Shown here: positions 9,347-19,583 of the stretch, piece by piece
Position numbering within the stretch: position 1 is the first letter of the stretch
Layout: every line of letters starts with the position of its first letter
NCBI GenBank assembly: GCA_937776645.1
Contig: CALMRI010000017.1
Span: forward strand, 62,001-126,000
Direction of reading: 5' to 3'
DNA from: an uncultured Alphaproteobacteria bacterium
Lineage (GTDB): Bacteria; Pseudomonadota; Alphaproteobacteria; Thalassobaculales; Thalassobaculaceae
DNA: 64,000 nucleotides
Program-made: the position numbers and the translations under genes
Notes under the pieces: model-generated
What the model was told of the DNA's origin: nothing
The model's input: only the letters and a program-made list of their open reading frames with translations
Databases searched by the model: none

Positions 9347-10459
9347 TCAAACCGCCTTGTCGAGCTCGCCAAGGATGCTGTCCATCATGCCTTCGGTCGA
9401 AATGGCGGTCATGCCGTCCTGCATGATGTCGGCAGTGCGCTTGCCAGTGGCTAGAACCCGTTCGATCGCCGCGTCAATCATATCGGCATCGTCTGACATA
9501 TCGAAAGAATAGCGTAGCGCCATGGAGAAGCTGAGCAATTCGGCGATCGGGTTAGCCAGACTCTTGCCGGCGATATCCGGAGCCGAGCCGTGCACCGGCT
9601 CGTACAGCGCATGGCGCTTGCCGGTCGTTTCGTCAACCGCGCCAAGCGAAGCTGACGGCAGCATGCCCAACGAGCCGGTCAGCATCGCCGCGCAATCCGA
9701 GAGCATGTCGCCGAACAGATTGTCGGTGACGATAACATCGAACTGCTTGGGATTGCGCACCAGCTGCATGCCGCAATTATCGGCGTACATGTGCTCGGTC
9801 TCCATGTCTTGAGCCTCGGCGGCAAAAAGATCGGTCATCACTTCGCGCCAGAGCACCCCGGACATCATGACGTTGGATTTTTCGACCGACGTGATCTTGC
9901 CGCGCCGCTTGCGCGCCATATCGATGGCTACCCGGCCAATCCGCTCGATCTCCGGCGTGGTGTACAGATTGGTGTCGTAGCCCTTTTTGGTCCCGTCCGG
10001 CAGCACGTCGATACCGCGCGGTTCGGCGAAATAAATGCCGCCGGTCAATTCACGCAGGATCAGGATGTCGAGGCCGGAGACGAATTCCTTTTTCAGGCTA
10101 GAGGAATCCGCCATCGCATCGAAGACCATCGCCGGCCGCAGATTGGCAAACAGGTCCATTTCCTTGCGCAGGCGCAGCAGTCCCCGTTCCGGCTTCAACT
10201 CAAACGGCAGATCGTCATATTTCGGACCACCTACCGAGCCGAACAACACCGCATCCGCATCGAACGCATCCGCCATGGTCTCGTCGGTAAGAGGCGTGCC
10301 ATGGAGGTCATAGGACGCGCCGCCGGCCACGCCCTCCTGCAGCTCGAAACTGACCGCGCGTTTCTTGGCCAGCCAATCGACGACCCGCAAAACCTCGCGG
10401 ACCACTTCCGGGCCGATGCCGTCGCCGGGGAGAACCAATAATTTCCTGTTCGATGCCAT
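9347..10459 (-). CDS. leuB: 3-isopropylmalate dehydrogenase
   Basis: LeuB oxidises and decarboxylates 3-isopropylmalate in the third step of leucine synthesis, using NAD and a divalent metal. The 370-residue protein has GDGIGPEV near residue 12, the arginine-rich substrate segment RPAMVFD and [11 protein letters not shown], and the metal/NAD region [12 protein letters not shown] followed by [14 protein letters not shown]. It is in the minus-strand leucine block, 99 bases after leuD. No marked terminator is evident before asd. The identity is firm. Confidence 0.96.
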   Translation of the reverse strand: MASNRKLLVLPGDGIGPEVVREVLRVVDWLAKKRAVSFELQEGVAGGASYDLHGTPLTDETMADAFDADAVLFGSVGGPKYDDLPFELKPERGLLRLRKEMDLFANLRPAMVFDAMADSSSLKKEFVSGLDILILRELTGGIYFAEPRGIDVLPDGTKKGYDTNLYTTPEIERIGRVAIDMARKRRGKITSVEKSNVMMSGVLWREVMTDLFAAEAQDMETEHMYADNCGMQLVRNPKQFDVIVTDNLFGDMLSDCAAMLTGSLGMLPSASLGAVDETTGKRHALYEPVHGSAPDIAGKSLANPIAELLSFSMALRYSFDMSDDADMIDAAIERVLATGKRTADIMQDGMTAISTEGMMDSILGELDKAV

Positions 10460-10558
10460 GACGTCTTCCGTTTTTCTGTCCTTATCACGCGGCTCGGATT
10501 AACCAGCCCCGCCAGAAGGACCTAATACTGTAAGCGTTATAAAATTAGGACCTGTCCG

Positions 10559-11164
10559 TCAAACCCAAGGCTGCTCAGCGGCCCGCTTCTGCTCGAAGCT
10601 GTCAATGCTGGGCCCCTTTTGCATCGTCAGACCAATATCGTCGAGGCCGTTCACCAGACAGTCCTTGCGAAAGGGATCGATCTCGAAGGCGATCTTCTCG
10701 CCGTTCGGCCGACCGATCTGCTGATTCTCCAAATCGACATCAAGGATCGAGTTGGCGCCGTTCTCGGCATCTTCCATCAACTGGTCAAGCTGCTCTTTGG
10801 TCACGACGATCGGTAGGATGCCGTTCTTGAAGCAATTATTGAAGAAAATGTCCGCGAAGCTGGTAGAAATCACGCATTTCACACCAAAATCCATCAACGC
10901 CCAGGGCGCATGTTCGCGCGAGGAACCGCAGCCGAAATTATCGCCGGCGACCAGGATGCTTGCGTTGCGATAAGCCGCCTTGTTCAGCACAAAATCCGGT
11001 TTCTCCGAGCCGTCCACATTGAACCGCATTTCGTTGAACAGATACTTGCCAAGACCGGTGCGCTTTATGGTCTTCAGAAACTGTTTCGGGATTACCTTGT
11101 CGGTGTCGATGTTGATCATGTTGAGCGGGGCAGCGACCCCGCGATGCGTTTCAAACTTATCCAT
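10559..11164 (-). CDS. leuD: 3-isopropylmalate dehydratase small subunit
   Basis: LeuD is the swivelling small subunit that pairs with LeuC to isomerise 2- to 3-isopropylmalate. The 201-residue product begins with a recognisable N-terminus (TPL-like region around [17 protein letters not shown]) and has the active-site loop [15 protein letters not shown]. It lies 11 bases downstream of leuC on the same strand, so the two subunits are translated from one message. Length is normal. Confidence 0.96.
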   Translation of the reverse strand: MDKFETHRGVAAPLNMINIDTDKVIPKQFLKTIKRTGLGKYLFNEMRFNVDGSEKPDFVLNKAAYRNASILVAGDNFGCGSSREHAPWALMDFGVKCVISTSFADIFFNNCFKNGILPIVVTKEQLDQLMEDAENGANSILDVDLENQQIGRPNGEKIAFEIDPFRKDCLVNGLDDIGLTMQKGPSIDSFEQKRAAEQPWV

Positions 11165-11175
11165 CCCGCTACTCC

Positions 11176-12591
11176 TTAACTGTTTGTCAATTCGCGCACG
11201 TCGGACAGCCGACCGGTAATCGCAGCGGCAGCAGCCATGGCCGGACTGACCAGATGCGTGCGACCGCCGAATCCTTGGCGGCTCTCGAAATTGCGGTTCG
11301 ACGTCGAGGCGCAGCGCTGTCCCGGCTCAAGCCGGTCGGCGTTCATCGCCAGGCACATGGAGCATCCAGGCTCCTTGCGCCAGTCAAAGCCAGCCGCCTC
11401 GAAGATCGCACCGAGGCCCTCCTCGTCAGCCTGCTCCTTCACCAACCCTGAGCCAGCGACAATCATCGCGTGCACGCCGACGGCCACCTTGCGACCCTTA
11501 GCGATCTCGGCGACCGCCCGCAGATCCTCGATGCGACCGTTGGTGCAGGAGCCGATGAACACCTTGTCGATCGGCACCTCGGAGATCAGTACCCCGGCGG
11601 TCAGTCCCATATATTCAAGCGACCGTTCGATCTTCGCCCGGCGCAACGGATCCTCGATCCCAGCCGGGTCCGGGATCCTGCCGGTGACCGGGATCACTTC
11701 CTCGGGATTGGTGCCCCAGGTGACCTGCGGAACGATGTCCGCGGCCTTAAGCACCACCTCGGTGTCGTAGCGCGCTCCTGCATCGGACGGCAAGGTCTTC
11801 CAATAAGCGACGGCCTGCTCAAAGGCACCAGCTTTTGGCGCCATCGGCTTGCCCATGATGTAATCAAAGGTGGTCTGGTCTGGCGCAATCATGCCGGCCC
11901 GAGCACCAGCCTCGATCGCCATGTTGCAGACGGTCATCCGGGCTTCCATCGACATGTTCACGATTGCGTCGCCAGCAAACTCGACGACATGACCGGTACC
12001 GCCAGAGGTGCCGATCGTGCCGATGATCGTCAAGATGACGTCCTTCGCGGTCACCCCGAGCGGCAATTCGCCCTCGACGGTAACCCGCATGTTCTTGGCC
12101 GGCTTCTGTAGCAAGGTCTGGGTCGCCAACACATGCTCAACCTCGGAGGTTCCGATGCCGAACGCCAGGGCGCCAAAGGCGCCGTGGGTGGCCGTGTGGC
12201 TGTCACCACAGACAATTGTCATGCCCGGCTGGGTGAATCCCTGCTCCGGGCCAATGATATGCACGATGCCCCGCCTTACGTCGGTGAGGTCAAAATAGGG
12301 AATGTCGAATTCCTTGACGTTCGACTCAAGAGTTTCAACCTGGATTCGCGATTCTTCCTCAACGATACCCTCAGTGATGTCCGTCGTCGGAGTGTTGTGA
12401 TCGGCAACTGCCAGGGTGAGGTCTTTCCGCCGCACTTTTCGACCAGCGGCACGCAAGCCCTCGAAGGCCTGAGGGCTGGTCACTTCATGGACCAAATGAC
12501 GGTCAATATAGATGAGACATGTCCCATCTTCCTGCTGTTCAACCAGATGGGCATCCCAGATCTTGTCGAACAATGTGCGCGCCTTCGGCAT
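11176..12591 (-). CDS. leuC: 3-isopropylmalate dehydratase large subunit
   Basis: LeuC is the aconitase-family large subunit that holds the 4Fe-4S cluster used in isopropylmalate isomerisation. The 471-residue protein has [14 protein letters not shown], the cluster cysteine in [13 protein letters not shown], and the cysteine pair in [10 protein letters not shown]. The start codon at 12591 is preceded by GGGAGG about 10 bases upstream. It heads the leuC-leuD-leuB block and is preceded by a long gene-poor AT-rich region in which any promoter would lie. The family call is secure. Confidence 0.96.
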   Translation of the reverse strand: MPKARTLFDKIWDAHLVEQQEDGTCLIYIDRHLVHEVTSPQAFEGLRAAGRKVRRKDLTLAVADHNTPTTDITEGIVEEESRIQVETLESNVKEFDIPYFDLTDVRRGIVHIIGPEQGFTQPGMTIVCGDSHTATHGAFGALAFGIGTSEVEHVLATQTLLQKPAKNMRVTVEGELPLGVTAKDVILTIIGTIGTSGGTGHVVEFAGDAIVNMSMEARMTVCNMAIEAGARAGMIAPDQTTFDYIMGKPMAPKAGAFEQAVAYWKTLPSDAGARYDTEVVLKAADIVPQVTWGTNPEEVIPVTGRIPDPAGIEDPLRRAKIERSLEYMGLTAGVLISEVPIDKVFIGSCTNGRIEDLRAVAEIAKGRKVAVGVHAMIVAGSGLVKEQADEEGLGAIFEAAGFDWRKEPGCSMCLAMNADRLEPGQRCASTSNRNFESRQGFGGRTHLVSPAMAAAAAITGRLSDVRELTNS

Positions 12592-13507
12592 CGTCGCAGC
12601 ACCTCCCTTACGTTAGGACATCTGTCAATATGCCGCTCAGAGGCTTTATTTGGCTCCTTCGGCAGTCGGCGGCGACAATAGTGGAACACTTGGCGGGTAG
12701 AAAGGCGAATTTCCAACCAAGGCGGCCGCTGCCGGACGAACCGTCCACACCATCACGATTCTGGTGTGATTTAGCCCGACATCAATGGCCCCGCCGCCGC
12801 CGTTGTTATAATCTGAATTACAACTTCTATTCCATATTCAGCTTCTCAATTACGCTGTTTGTGGGTGCATTTTAAAAAATAGAACCGTATTTAGAAAAAT
12901 TATAAAAAATATTATGTTTCGTCCGCTAATTGTTTTAGTATCTCATGCTTTCTTACCGTAATTATCGACAATATTCAGGATATTTCTGATATTTCGAGAT
13001 TCTTGGTATGCTAATCCTATGACGGACGATTATAAATCTGCGATATTCGGACCCTTAACGACATCGCCTTAAAGAAGAGAATTTCGAAAAATAGCCGCAT
13101 CGAAAGCCAAAGCTTAGGCATCTATAGGCAAGATCAGATGAGGCCGGGCAAGAGCTACCGAGCCGAGTTAGTCGACCGGCGCTTCAGTAACGAGGCGTTC
13201 ATCAGGCCCGGCGCCACTCGGTAAACCATCGTCACGCCCCGTGGTCACCCCGGATGCCAATCAGGCCAATGGCTCAACGAGCCATCAACGCAATCTCATA
13301 CGGCTCTTGCCAGAAGATCTCACGTATCGTCTGGGCAGTGTCTATGCGGCCAACGAAATAGAGCATACGGCACAATTGAAACACCCTAATCGCCCGCGAA
13401 ATCCTCAGACATCGAGGCATCGCAACCAATTTCGTCGAGAAGGGCGAAGTGTTTCGTGACTACTTCGTGCGAGGCCAGATCACGCAGTAACCGCGGGAAA
13501 CGGCTGT
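12592..13507. other. Gene-poor, partly AT-rich gap between rplS and leuC
   Basis: No complete gene is supported here. Bases about 12800-13080 are strikingly AT-rich compared with their surroundings, with stretches such as TTTTAAAAAATAG and AAATTATAAAAAATATT. The leuC promoter should lie somewhere in this gap, but I cannot pick one site with confidence. Between about 13245 and 13490 the plus strand shows protein-like pieces in two frames (for example GSVYAANEIEHTAQL, then NFVEKGEVFRDYFVRG before a stop at 13488), which looks like the remnant of a decayed gene. Its family is not recognised. Confidence 0.5.
13245..13490 (+). pseudogene. Possible decayed gene remnant, family unknown
   Basis: Two adjacent frames read like protein: LPEDLTYRLGSVYAANEIEHT in the first part and LIAREILRHRG then VEKGEVFRDYFVRGQITQ up to the stop at 13488-13490. 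Joining them needs one base shift near 13380. No start codon with a ribosome site is convincing and the family is not recognised. It adjoins the AT-rich segment, so it may be the tail of a lost accessory gene. A chance reading is possible. Confidence 0.3.
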
Positions 13508-13903
13508 TCAGCTCGCGGTGACCTTTGCCTTTGCCTTCATCGGCCGGGTCACCTTCTCGGCGATCCGCGCCGACTTGCCACGAAGGCCACGCAGATAATA
13601 GAGTTTAGCCCGGCGAACCCGGCCGCGGCGCACCACCTCGATCTCTGCGATCCTGGGTGAGAACAGCGGGAAAATGCGTTCCACGCCCTCACCATTCGAG
13701 ATCTTGCGTACCGTGAAGTTGGAGTTAATCGAAGCTGCCTTGCGGGCGATGCACACGCCCTCAAAAATCTGGACCCGCTCTCGCGTCCCCTCGACCACCT
13801 TGACGTGAACCCGGAGCGTATCTCCCGGTCCAAATTCCGGGGTAGGTCGGATCGCGGTGATCTTCGCGACCTGTTCCTGGCTGATTTGTTCGACGATATT
13901 CAT
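13508..13903 (-). CDS. rplS: 50S ribosomal protein L19
   Basis: L19 sits at the 30S-50S interface of the ribosome. The 131-residue protein has the L19 features [23 protein letters not shown], and [20 protein letters not shown] in short pieces, followed by [14 protein letters not shown] and a basic tail. Its ATG overlaps the trmD stop by one base, as in the usual rpsP-rimM-trmD-rplS operon. It is the last gene of the operon before the long gap ahead of leuC. Confidence 0.97.
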   Translation of the reverse strand: MNIVEQISQEQVAKITAIRPTPEFGPGDTLRVHVKVVEGTRERVQIFEGVCIARKAASINSNFTVRKISNGEGVERIFPLFSPRIAEIEVVRRGRVRRAKLYYLRGLRGKSARIAEKVTRPMKAKAKVTAS

Positions 13904-14739
13904 CAGTCCTGCTCCACGTCTTGTCCGGCCCTAGTCTCACGAGCCTCTGGGATTTTACGAACCCCTGGGGTCTTGCGATTCACTGCGGCCATGCGTTCCT
14001 GTTGGTATCGGGCCCAAAGATCCGGGCGCCGCTCCCGTGTGATTTGCTCCGCCTGTTCGCGTCGCCACGCATCGATCCGCGCATGGTGACCAGACAGCAG
14101 AACCTCGGGCACGGCCATGCCGTTCCAATCCCGAGGCTGGGTGTAGAGGGGATACTCAAGCAACCCCCCCACAAAACTTTCTTCCGCCAACCCGTCCGCC
14201 GCTCCAAGCACCCCCGGTAGTAACCGGACACAGGCGTCAAGCAGGGCCAAGGCCGCAACCTCTCCACCAGACAGGACAAAGTCGCCGAGGCTGACTTCCT
14301 CCAAACCGCGGGCTTCGATCACCCGTTGATCAAGACCCTCGTACCGACCACACAACAAAACCACCCCTGGTTCCGCCGCGAGTTCCGCCGCCAGGGCCTG
14401 ATCGAACCGACGACCCCGAGGGGAAAGGTAGACCCGTCGTCCGGGAATTGCCTCGACCGAGGCCAGTGCCACGTCCACTACATCCGGCCGCAACACCATT
14501 CCAGCGCCGCCCCCGAAAGGAGTGTCATCCACGGAGCGGTGCTTATCGCGCGCAAAGTCCCGGATGTCCAGCGCTTTAAGCTCCCAAGCCCCACCATTCA
14601 GCGCTTTTCCAGCAAGGGACAACCCAAGCGGGCCCGGGAACATCTCCGGAAACAACGTCAGCACCGTAGCCCGCCAAGCAACCGCTTCACGAGGCACGGT
14701 CGGGCCACAAGGTACTGCCGGATCACGCTCATCCATCAC
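13903..14739 (-). CDS. trmD: tRNA (guanine37-N1)-methyltransferase
   Basis: TrmD methylates G37 of tRNAs that read CNN codons and so protects against +1 frameshifting. It is a SPOUT-fold enzyme with a deep trefoil knot. The 278-residue product has [12 protein letters not shown], the [12 protein letters not shown] loop, [12 protein letters not shown] and [13 protein letters not shown], which form the S-adenosylmethionine site. The first codons overlap the rimM stop by four bases, indicating translational coupling. The N-terminal leader of about 20 residues before the core is longer than usual, so the true start may be slightly downstream. Confidence 0.96.
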   Translation of the reverse strand: MMDERDPAVPCGPTVPREAVAWRATVLTLFPEMFPGPLGLSLAGKALNGGAWELKALDIRDFARDKHRSVDDTPFGGGAGMVLRPDVVDVALASVEAIPGRRVYLSPRGRRFDQALAAELAAEPGVVLLCGRYEGLDQRVIEARGLEEVSLGDFVLSGGEVAALALLDACVRLLPGVLGAADGLAEESFVGGLLEYPLYTQPRDWNGMAVPEVLLSGHHARIDAWRREQAEQITRERRPDLWARYQQERMAAVNRKTPGVRKIPEARETRAGQDVEQD

Positions 14740-15290
14740 CGACCCGCCCCGCTCTCCCCGTCCGGCACCCCGCCGTGCGCCTCGCCGTCATCCAGCAAAC
14801 CGGGCATCGGATCAACGACAAGACGCTGCCCCGCCAGATCTACCTCGGTCACGGTCTCCCGGTTAAACGGCAACAAGATCGTCTTTACCGAGTGTGTCAC
14901 CTGGACATCAATAAGATCGCCAGCACCAAAATTATAGACCGCCAGCACCACGCCAAGCACCACGCCGTCCAAGAGGTCTACCCGCATGCCGACCAGGTCG
15001 GCGTGGTAGAATTCATCCGCCGCCGGCGGCGGCAAAGCCTCGCGTGGCACATACAACCTGACGCCCTTCAGAGCCTCGGCCGCATTGCGGTCACCAACGC
15101 CCTTGATCCGAACCAGCAACGACCCCTTGGACTGGCCCTGCAGCGTCAAGACATAGGGCTTGCCGGCTTCATCCTCGAGCGGGCCATAGGCGAGCGCATC
15201 CATCTCGTTTTCGGCGAAGCTCTTCAGACGAACTGTTCCACGCACACCGTGCACGCCGACGATCACTCCCATGCAGACTTGCTTGGACAT
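14736..15290 (-). CDS. rimM: Ribosome maturation factor RimM
   Basis: RimM helps assemble the 30S head around S19. The 184-residue protein starts with [20 protein letters not shown], the family N-terminal beta-barrel, and has a C-terminal PRC-barrel part ([31 protein letters not shown]). It lies between rpsP (38 bases upstream) and trmD (overlapping). The acidic/glycine tail after [10 protein letters not shown] is probably disordered. The call is firm from sequence and operon context. Confidence 0.95.
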   Translation of the reverse strand: MSKQVCMGVIVGVHGVRGTVRLKSFAENEMDALAYGPLEDEAGKPYVLTLQGQSKGSLLVRIKGVGDRNAAEALKGVRLYVPREALPPPAADEFYHADLVGMRVDLLDGVVLGVVLAVYNFGAGDLIDVQVTHSVKTILLPFNRETVTEVDLAGQRLVVDPMPGLLDDGEAHGGVPDGESGAGR

Positions 15291-15328
15291 CCGCGCCGGC
15301 TCCGCTCACTAAACCCGCCGACCACCGA

Positions 15329-15700
15329 TTAATCGGCGGCGGCTTCCTCGGTCGCAGCAGCAGCAGCCTTGGCCGCGGCCTCGGCTTCGCGTTCGGTGCG
15401 CTTTTTGCCTGGCGCCGACTTTTTCGGTTGATCACGGTAGGTGAACGCCGGCATCAGATCGAGGGACGCCAGAAACTTGTGCACCCGATCGGTCGGGCGC
15501 GCGCCAACCGACATCCAATGCTTAATCCGGTCTGCATCGACCGTCAGGCGCTGTGGATGATCTTTTTCGACCATCGGATTGTAAGTGCCGACCTTCTCGA
15601 TAAAGAGGCCATCGCGCGGGCTGGTGTTTTCAGCCACGACGATCCGATAAAAGGGACGCTTCTTGGTGCCACCGCGGGCCAAACGAATCTTCAATGCCAT
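15329..15700 (-). CDS. rpsP: 30S ribosomal protein S16
   Basis: S16 is a primary assembly protein of the 30S subunit. The first 80 residues match the family: [30 protein letters not shown] and KVGTYNPM. The protein is 123 residues, longer than the roughly 80 of E. coli, because of a Lys/Glu/Ala-rich tail that is common in alphaproteobacteria. It is the first ribosomal gene of the rpsP-rimM-trmD-rplS block, 33 bases after ffh on the same strand. Confidence 0.97.
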   Translation of the reverse strand: MALKIRLARGGTKKRPFYRIVVAENTSPRDGLFIEKVGTYNPMVEKDHPQRLTVDADRIKHWMSVGARPTDRVHKFLASLDLMPAFTYRDQPKKSAPGKKRTEREAEAAAKAAAAATEEAAAD

Positions 15701-15733
15701 TGCTCTACGTGCTCCTGTTTATCAAAACTGTGC

Positions 15734-17224
15734 CTAACGCTTCGTTGGGAAGCGCGGAAATCCCCCTGGCCGTCCCAATCCGGGCAAGCCAGGAAACCCC
15801 CCACCGCTGCCGGGCAGTGGAAGCTGAGCATTTTGACCGGGGCCGCCAGGCATTTCTCTCGGTGGTGGCATGCCGCCACCAAGCAATGCTCCGAGCCCCT
15901 TCATGCCACCCATCTTACCCATCTGCTTCATCATCCGGCCCATCTCCATGTGTTGTTTGAGAAGCCGGTTAATTTCCTGCGGCGTGGTCCCCGAGCCGCC
16001 CGCGACCCGGCGCTTGCGCGACGCGTTCAGCAGTTTCGGATTCTTGCGTTCTTTTTTAGTCATCGACTGAATGATCGCCGCCTGACGCTTGATCGACTTG
16101 TCGTCGACCCCAGCGCCGTCCATTTGCTTCTTGAGCTTGCCGATACCGGGCAGCATACCCATCAGGCCGCCGAGGCCGCCCATCTTGGCCACCTGCTGCA
16201 ATTGGCTAAGCATATCGTCCAGATCGAACTGACCCTTCTGCATCTTCGCGGCGAGGCGCTCGGCCTCTTCGATCTCGATGGTTTCCGCCGCCTTCTCGAC
16301 CAGGCCGACCACATCGCCCATGCCGAGGATGCGTCCGGCCACTCGCTCAGGATGAAAATCCTCCAGCGCATCAATCTTTTCGCCGGTACCCACCGCCTTG
16401 ATCGGCACCCCGGTCACCGCCCGCATCGATAGGGCCGCGCCGCCGCGCGCATCGCCGTCCATGCGGGTCAACACGATGCCGGTCAGACCGATCCGGTCAT
16501 GAAAATTCCGCGCCGTCGTGACCGCATCCTGGCCGGTCATCGCATCGGCGACCAACAGCGTTTCCGCTGGGTTCACCGCGTCGCGGATCTGCCGGACCTC
16601 GTCCATCAACCCCTGGTCGATCGAAACCCGACCAGCCGTATCCAGCATGACCACGTCATAGCCTTGAAGACGTCCCGCCGCCATCGCCCGCTTGGCTATC
16701 GACAGCGCGGTTTCGCCTTGGGCCATCGGCAAGGTAGCCACACCGGTCTGCTCGCCCAACACCCGAAGCTGCTCACGCGCCGCCGGGCGGGTCACGTCCA
16801 GCGAGGCCATCAAGACTTTCTTTTTGTCGCGATTAGTCAGCCGGGCGGCGATCTTAGCCGTGCTGGTGGTCTTGCCACCCCCTTGCAGCCCGACCATCAG
16901 GATCGGCACCGGCGGCACCGCGTTGAGCTCGATCCACGCGGAGTCGGAACCCAGCATCTCGATCAGATTGTCATGGACGATCTTGATCACCTGCTGACCC
17001 GGAGTGACCGATCGGGTCACTTCCTCGCCAATAGCGCGCTCGGTCACCTTGTCGATAAAGCCCTTGACCACATCCAAAGCGACATCGGCTTCCAGCAGCG
17101 CGATCCGGACCTCACGCATTGCCGCCGCCACGTCGCCCTCTTTAAGGGCGCCGCGTCGTTTTAGGCGATCAAAAACTTCGCCAAGACGATCGGACAGGCT
17201 TTCAAACAAACCACTCTCTCCCAT
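15734..17224 (-). CDS. ffh: Signal recognition particle GTPase Ffh
   Basis: Ffh binds the SRP RNA and signal sequences emerging from ribosomes, then docks with FtsY at the membrane. The 496-residue protein shows the NG domain with GLQGGGKTT (from 112), the DTAGR switch, and TRMDGDARGG, followed by the methionine-rich M domain (several Met in RMMKQMGKMGGMKG) and a Gly/Pro-rich tail. It precedes rpsP by 33 bases, the common alphaproteobacterial order. Its receptor ftsY is also in this window at 21.4 kb. I did not find the 4.5S RNA gene nearby. Confidence 0.97.
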   Translation of the reverse strand: MGESGLFESLSDRLGEVFDRLKRRGALKEGDVAAAMREVRIALLEADVALDVVKGFIDKVTERAIGEEVTRSVTPGQQVIKIVHDNLIEMLGSDSAWIELNAVPPVPILMVGLQGGGKTTSTAKIAARLTNRDKKKVLMASLDVTRPAAREQLRVLGEQTGVATLPMAQGETALSIAKRAMAAGRLQGYDVVMLDTAGRVSIDQGLMDEVRQIRDAVNPAETLLVADAMTGQDAVTTARNFHDRIGLTGIVLTRMDGDARGGAALSMRAVTGVPIKAVGTGEKIDALEDFHPERVAGRILGMGDVVGLVEKAAETIEIEEAERLAAKMQKGQFDLDDMLSQLQQVAKMGGLGGLMGMLPGIGKLKKQMDGAGVDDKSIKRQAAIIQSMTKKERKNPKLLNASRKRRVAGGSGTTPQEINRLLKQHMEMGRMMKQMGKMGGMKGLGALLGGGMPPPREMPGGPGQNAQLPLPGSGGGFPGLPGLGRPGGFPRFPTKR

Positions 17225-17402
17225 GACGCGGCCAAAGCCTGAGCCGAAACGGAAAACACGCCCGTGCTCGAAACTCGAGGACGGACGGAACCCGTGAAGG
17301 TCTCAACGGCAGACGCTGTCGAGAACGCGCGAAACTTAGGCGCGGGGGCTTAAGGTGTCAACACAGGCTTGCCAGCCCTTGTCGTTCTGCAAAAATAAAG
17401 TT

Positions 17403-17431
17403 CCCCCAGATCAAGTCCGGGACGACGGTGT
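17403..17431. repeat. Copy of a dispersed palindromic intergenic repeat
   Basis: The bases CCCCAGATCAAGTCCGGGAC read as a slightly degraded form of the CCCCGGATCAAGTCCGGGG palindrome that is scattered between genes in many alphaproteobacteria. It lies downstream of the Ldh-type gene, before ffh. It could form a hairpin and may act as a weak transcription stop. Only one copy is seen in this window. Confidence 0.45.
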
Positions 17432-17455
17432 GAGGTAGCTTAATAGCCCGCTGAC

Positions 17456-18529
17456 CTAACCCACCACCCCATCAAAATCAGCCTGCGTCATGCCGCTCTC
17501 ACAGCCTAGCTTGATCATCTCGGCCCAGGTGTTGTCGTCAATGACGATGCCCGACGCTCGGCGCTTACCCATGGTTTCCTGCTCCGGCTCGCCAGCGACA
17601 CGGATTTTGTCATGCCCCTCGGCAGGCTGGCCAGATTTGACATAGGCGACTAGGCTGTCAAATTCATCGGCGAAGGGCACGCCAGAGTTGAACTGCGCCG
17701 GGTCGATGACGATGGTCAGCATGTTGTTGCGGATGGTGTCGCCGGTGTTCAGTTCCGGACGCGCCGTGCCGCCGCCGGGGAGACCGCCGGCCAGCAGATC
17801 GCAGAGGATTGCCATTCCGGATCCCTTGTGCTCGCCAAAAGCCAACAACGCGCCCATCGGTTCGCGGAAAACCACACCCGGGTCTGTGGTCAACTTGCCA
17901 TTCGGGCCGACCAGTGCATCCGGCATCGGCATCTGCTTTTCGGCGTAATGCGCCACCCGGACCTTGCCCTGGGCGACCCGGCTGGTGGCCATGTCGAGCA
18001 CCATCATCGGTGTCTTCTCGGTCGCCGGAAGCGCCGTGCAATAGGGGTTGGTCGAATATCGCGCCTCGTAACCACCGTAGGGTGCGACATAAGGCTTATG
18101 ACCGGTAGCGTTGACGTAATGGATCGAGATGAACCCAGCCTTGGCGCAGATTTCGCCCCAGGCGCCAATTCGGCCGAGGTGATGCACGTTGCGCAGGCCG
18201 ACGATCGCCGCGCCGTTCTTCTTCACCTTGTTGATGGCGATCTCCATCGCCTCACGACCAATCGTCTGGCCATAGCCCATATTGCCATCAAGCAGCAGAT
18301 AGACGCCGTTATCGGTGATCAGCGAGGCCTTGGCTCCCGGCGCCATCGTCCCGGTCACCGCATGCAGCATGTAACGGGGTGCGAGGCCGACGCCGTGACT
18401 GTCATGACCCATCAAATTGGCCTCGACCAGATTCTCTGCGACCGCAACCGCCTCGGCGCGTTCGCTGCCCGCGCTCTGGATCATTTTCGTGACGAGATTC
18501 GTCAATTTCTCATGGCCGACGTTGATCAC
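17456..18529 (-). CDS. Ldh_2-family (malate/L-lactate type) dehydrogenase
   Basis: This family uses NAD(P) to oxidise 2-hydroxyacids or reduce 2-ketoacids and is unrelated to the classic Rossmann malate dehydrogenases. The 357-residue protein has SHGVGLAPRYML near residue 45, the catalytic-region segment LRNVHHLGRIG, VAPYGG, and the C-terminal GGLPGGG loop. The start is GTG at 18529, chosen because GGGAGG precedes it by about 7 bases; a longer frame upstream has no such site. Substrate could be malate, sulfolactate, ureidoglycolate or a ketogulonate. The neighbours (ffh and dapF) give no clue. Confidence 0.85.
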   Translation of the reverse strand: MINVGHEKLTNLVTKMIQSAGSERAEAVAVAENLVEANLMGHDSHGVGLAPRYMLHAVTGTMAPGAKASLITDNGVYLLLDGNMGYGQTIGREAMEIAINKVKKNGAAIVGLRNVHHLGRIGAWGEICAKAGFISIHYVNATGHKPYVAPYGGYEARYSTNPYCTALPATEKTPMMVLDMATSRVAQGKVRVAHYAEKQMPMPDALVGPNGKLTTDPGVVFREPMGALLAFGEHKGSGMAILCDLLAGGLPGGGTARPELNTGDTIRNNMLTIVIDPAQFNSGVPFADEFDSLVAYVKSGQPAEGHDKIRVAGEPEQETMGKRRASGIVIDDNTWAEMIKLGCESGMTQADFDGVVG

Positions 18530-18659
18530 TGGCCACCTCCCTTTTGATGCCCAAAACCCGCCCGACAATAGCCAATGCGACAGGACCGGCACAATGGCGA
18601 TCCGGCTCCCAGCAGCGCTAAATATTGGCGTACGGTGAATCCAGGCGTATATCAACGAT

Positions 18660-19493
18660 ATGATGCGCATCAACTTCACCAAGATGCACGGCCTTGGCAA
18701 CGATTTCGTCGTTGTCGACGCTCGAGTGCAAGACCCGGCGCTGGATGGCGCTGCCTACCGGGCGATCGGCGATCGTCGCCGGGGTATCGGCTATGATCAG
18801 TTCCTGACCATCCTGCCGCCCCTGAACGGTGGCGCCGCGTTCATGAAAATCCACAATCCCGACGGTTCCGAGGCGCAGGCTTGCGGCAATGGCACCCGCT
18901 GTGTCGCCGCGCTGTTGATGAGCGAAGCCAACCGGAATGACGTGGTAATCGAGACAATCGCCGGCTCGCTGGCCTGCCACCGCTTAGATGATGGTCGTAT
19001 CAGCGTTGATATGGGGCCGGCGGAACTAGATTGGCGGTGCATCCCGCTGGCACGCGCGGTCGACACGCTCCACGTGCATCTCGCGAGCGCGCCGGCGAGC
19101 GACGCCTGTTGCATCAACATCGGCAATCCGCATGCGGTTTTCATCGTCGAGGATGCCGAATCGATACCCCTGGCGGAAATTGGGCCAGTCCTGGAGCATA
19201 ATCCGATGTTCCCGGAGCGGGCGAATATTGAGTTTATCACCATCAAATCGCCGACCGAGATTCGCATGCGGGTCTGGGAACGCGCCGCCGGTATCACCCA
19301 GGCCTGTGGGTCAGGAGCCTGCGCCGCGCTTGTCGCGGCCGTACGCAGAGGCTTGGTGGAACGCAAAGCCGATGTGGTACTGGACGGTGGCACACTTACT
19401 ATTGAATGGACCGAGGTCGGGAGGGTGCTGATGACGGGCCCGACCGCGACGAGCTTCTCCGGATCAATCAACCTTCGTCCCCTGCAAGGATGA
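18660..19493 (+). CDS. dapF: Diaminopimelate epimerase
   Basis: DapF interconverts LL- and meso-diaminopimelate for peptidoglycan and lysine. It needs no cofactor and uses two cysteines as acid and base. Both are present: Cys75 in QACGNGTRC and Cys216 in QACGSGACA. The 277-residue length is standard, with the N-terminal FTKMHGLGNDFVVVD signature. It is divergent from the Ldh-type gene across 130 bases. In many alphaproteobacteria dapF is followed by mtaB and ftsY, as here, apart from the decayed gene between. Confidence 0.96.
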   Translation: MMRINFTKMHGLGNDFVVVDARVQDPALDGAAYRAIGDRRRGIGYDQFLTILPPLNGGAAFMKIHNPDGSEAQACGNGTRCVAALLMSEANRNDVVIETIAGSLACHRLDDGRISVDMGPAELDWRCIPLARAVDTLHVHLASAPASDACCINIGNPHAVFIVEDAESIPLAEIGPVLEHNPMFPERANIEFITIKSPTEIRMRVWERAAGITQACGSGACAALVAAVRRGLVERKADVVLDGGTLTIEWTEVGRVLMTGPTATSFSGSINLRPLQG

Positions 19494-19583
19494 GTTCATC
19501 TCTCTAAAGACCATCACCTTGCCCAAATTTCGGCAGCCTAACTCAGCTGGGTGGAAAGTTTGAGCTAAGCGCACCTGTCCCCG

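Noticed and set aside
9791-10441. Plus-strand frame of 216 codons opposite leuB
   Set aside because: Shadow of leuB; no recognisable domain or ribosome site.
12807-12812. TATAAT in the AT-rich gap as a promoter
   Set aside because: No matching -35 at a proper distance on either strand, and AT-rich DNA gives such hits by chance.
13138-13224. 28-codon plus-strand frame in the gap
   Set aside because: Too short, no ribosome site and no family.
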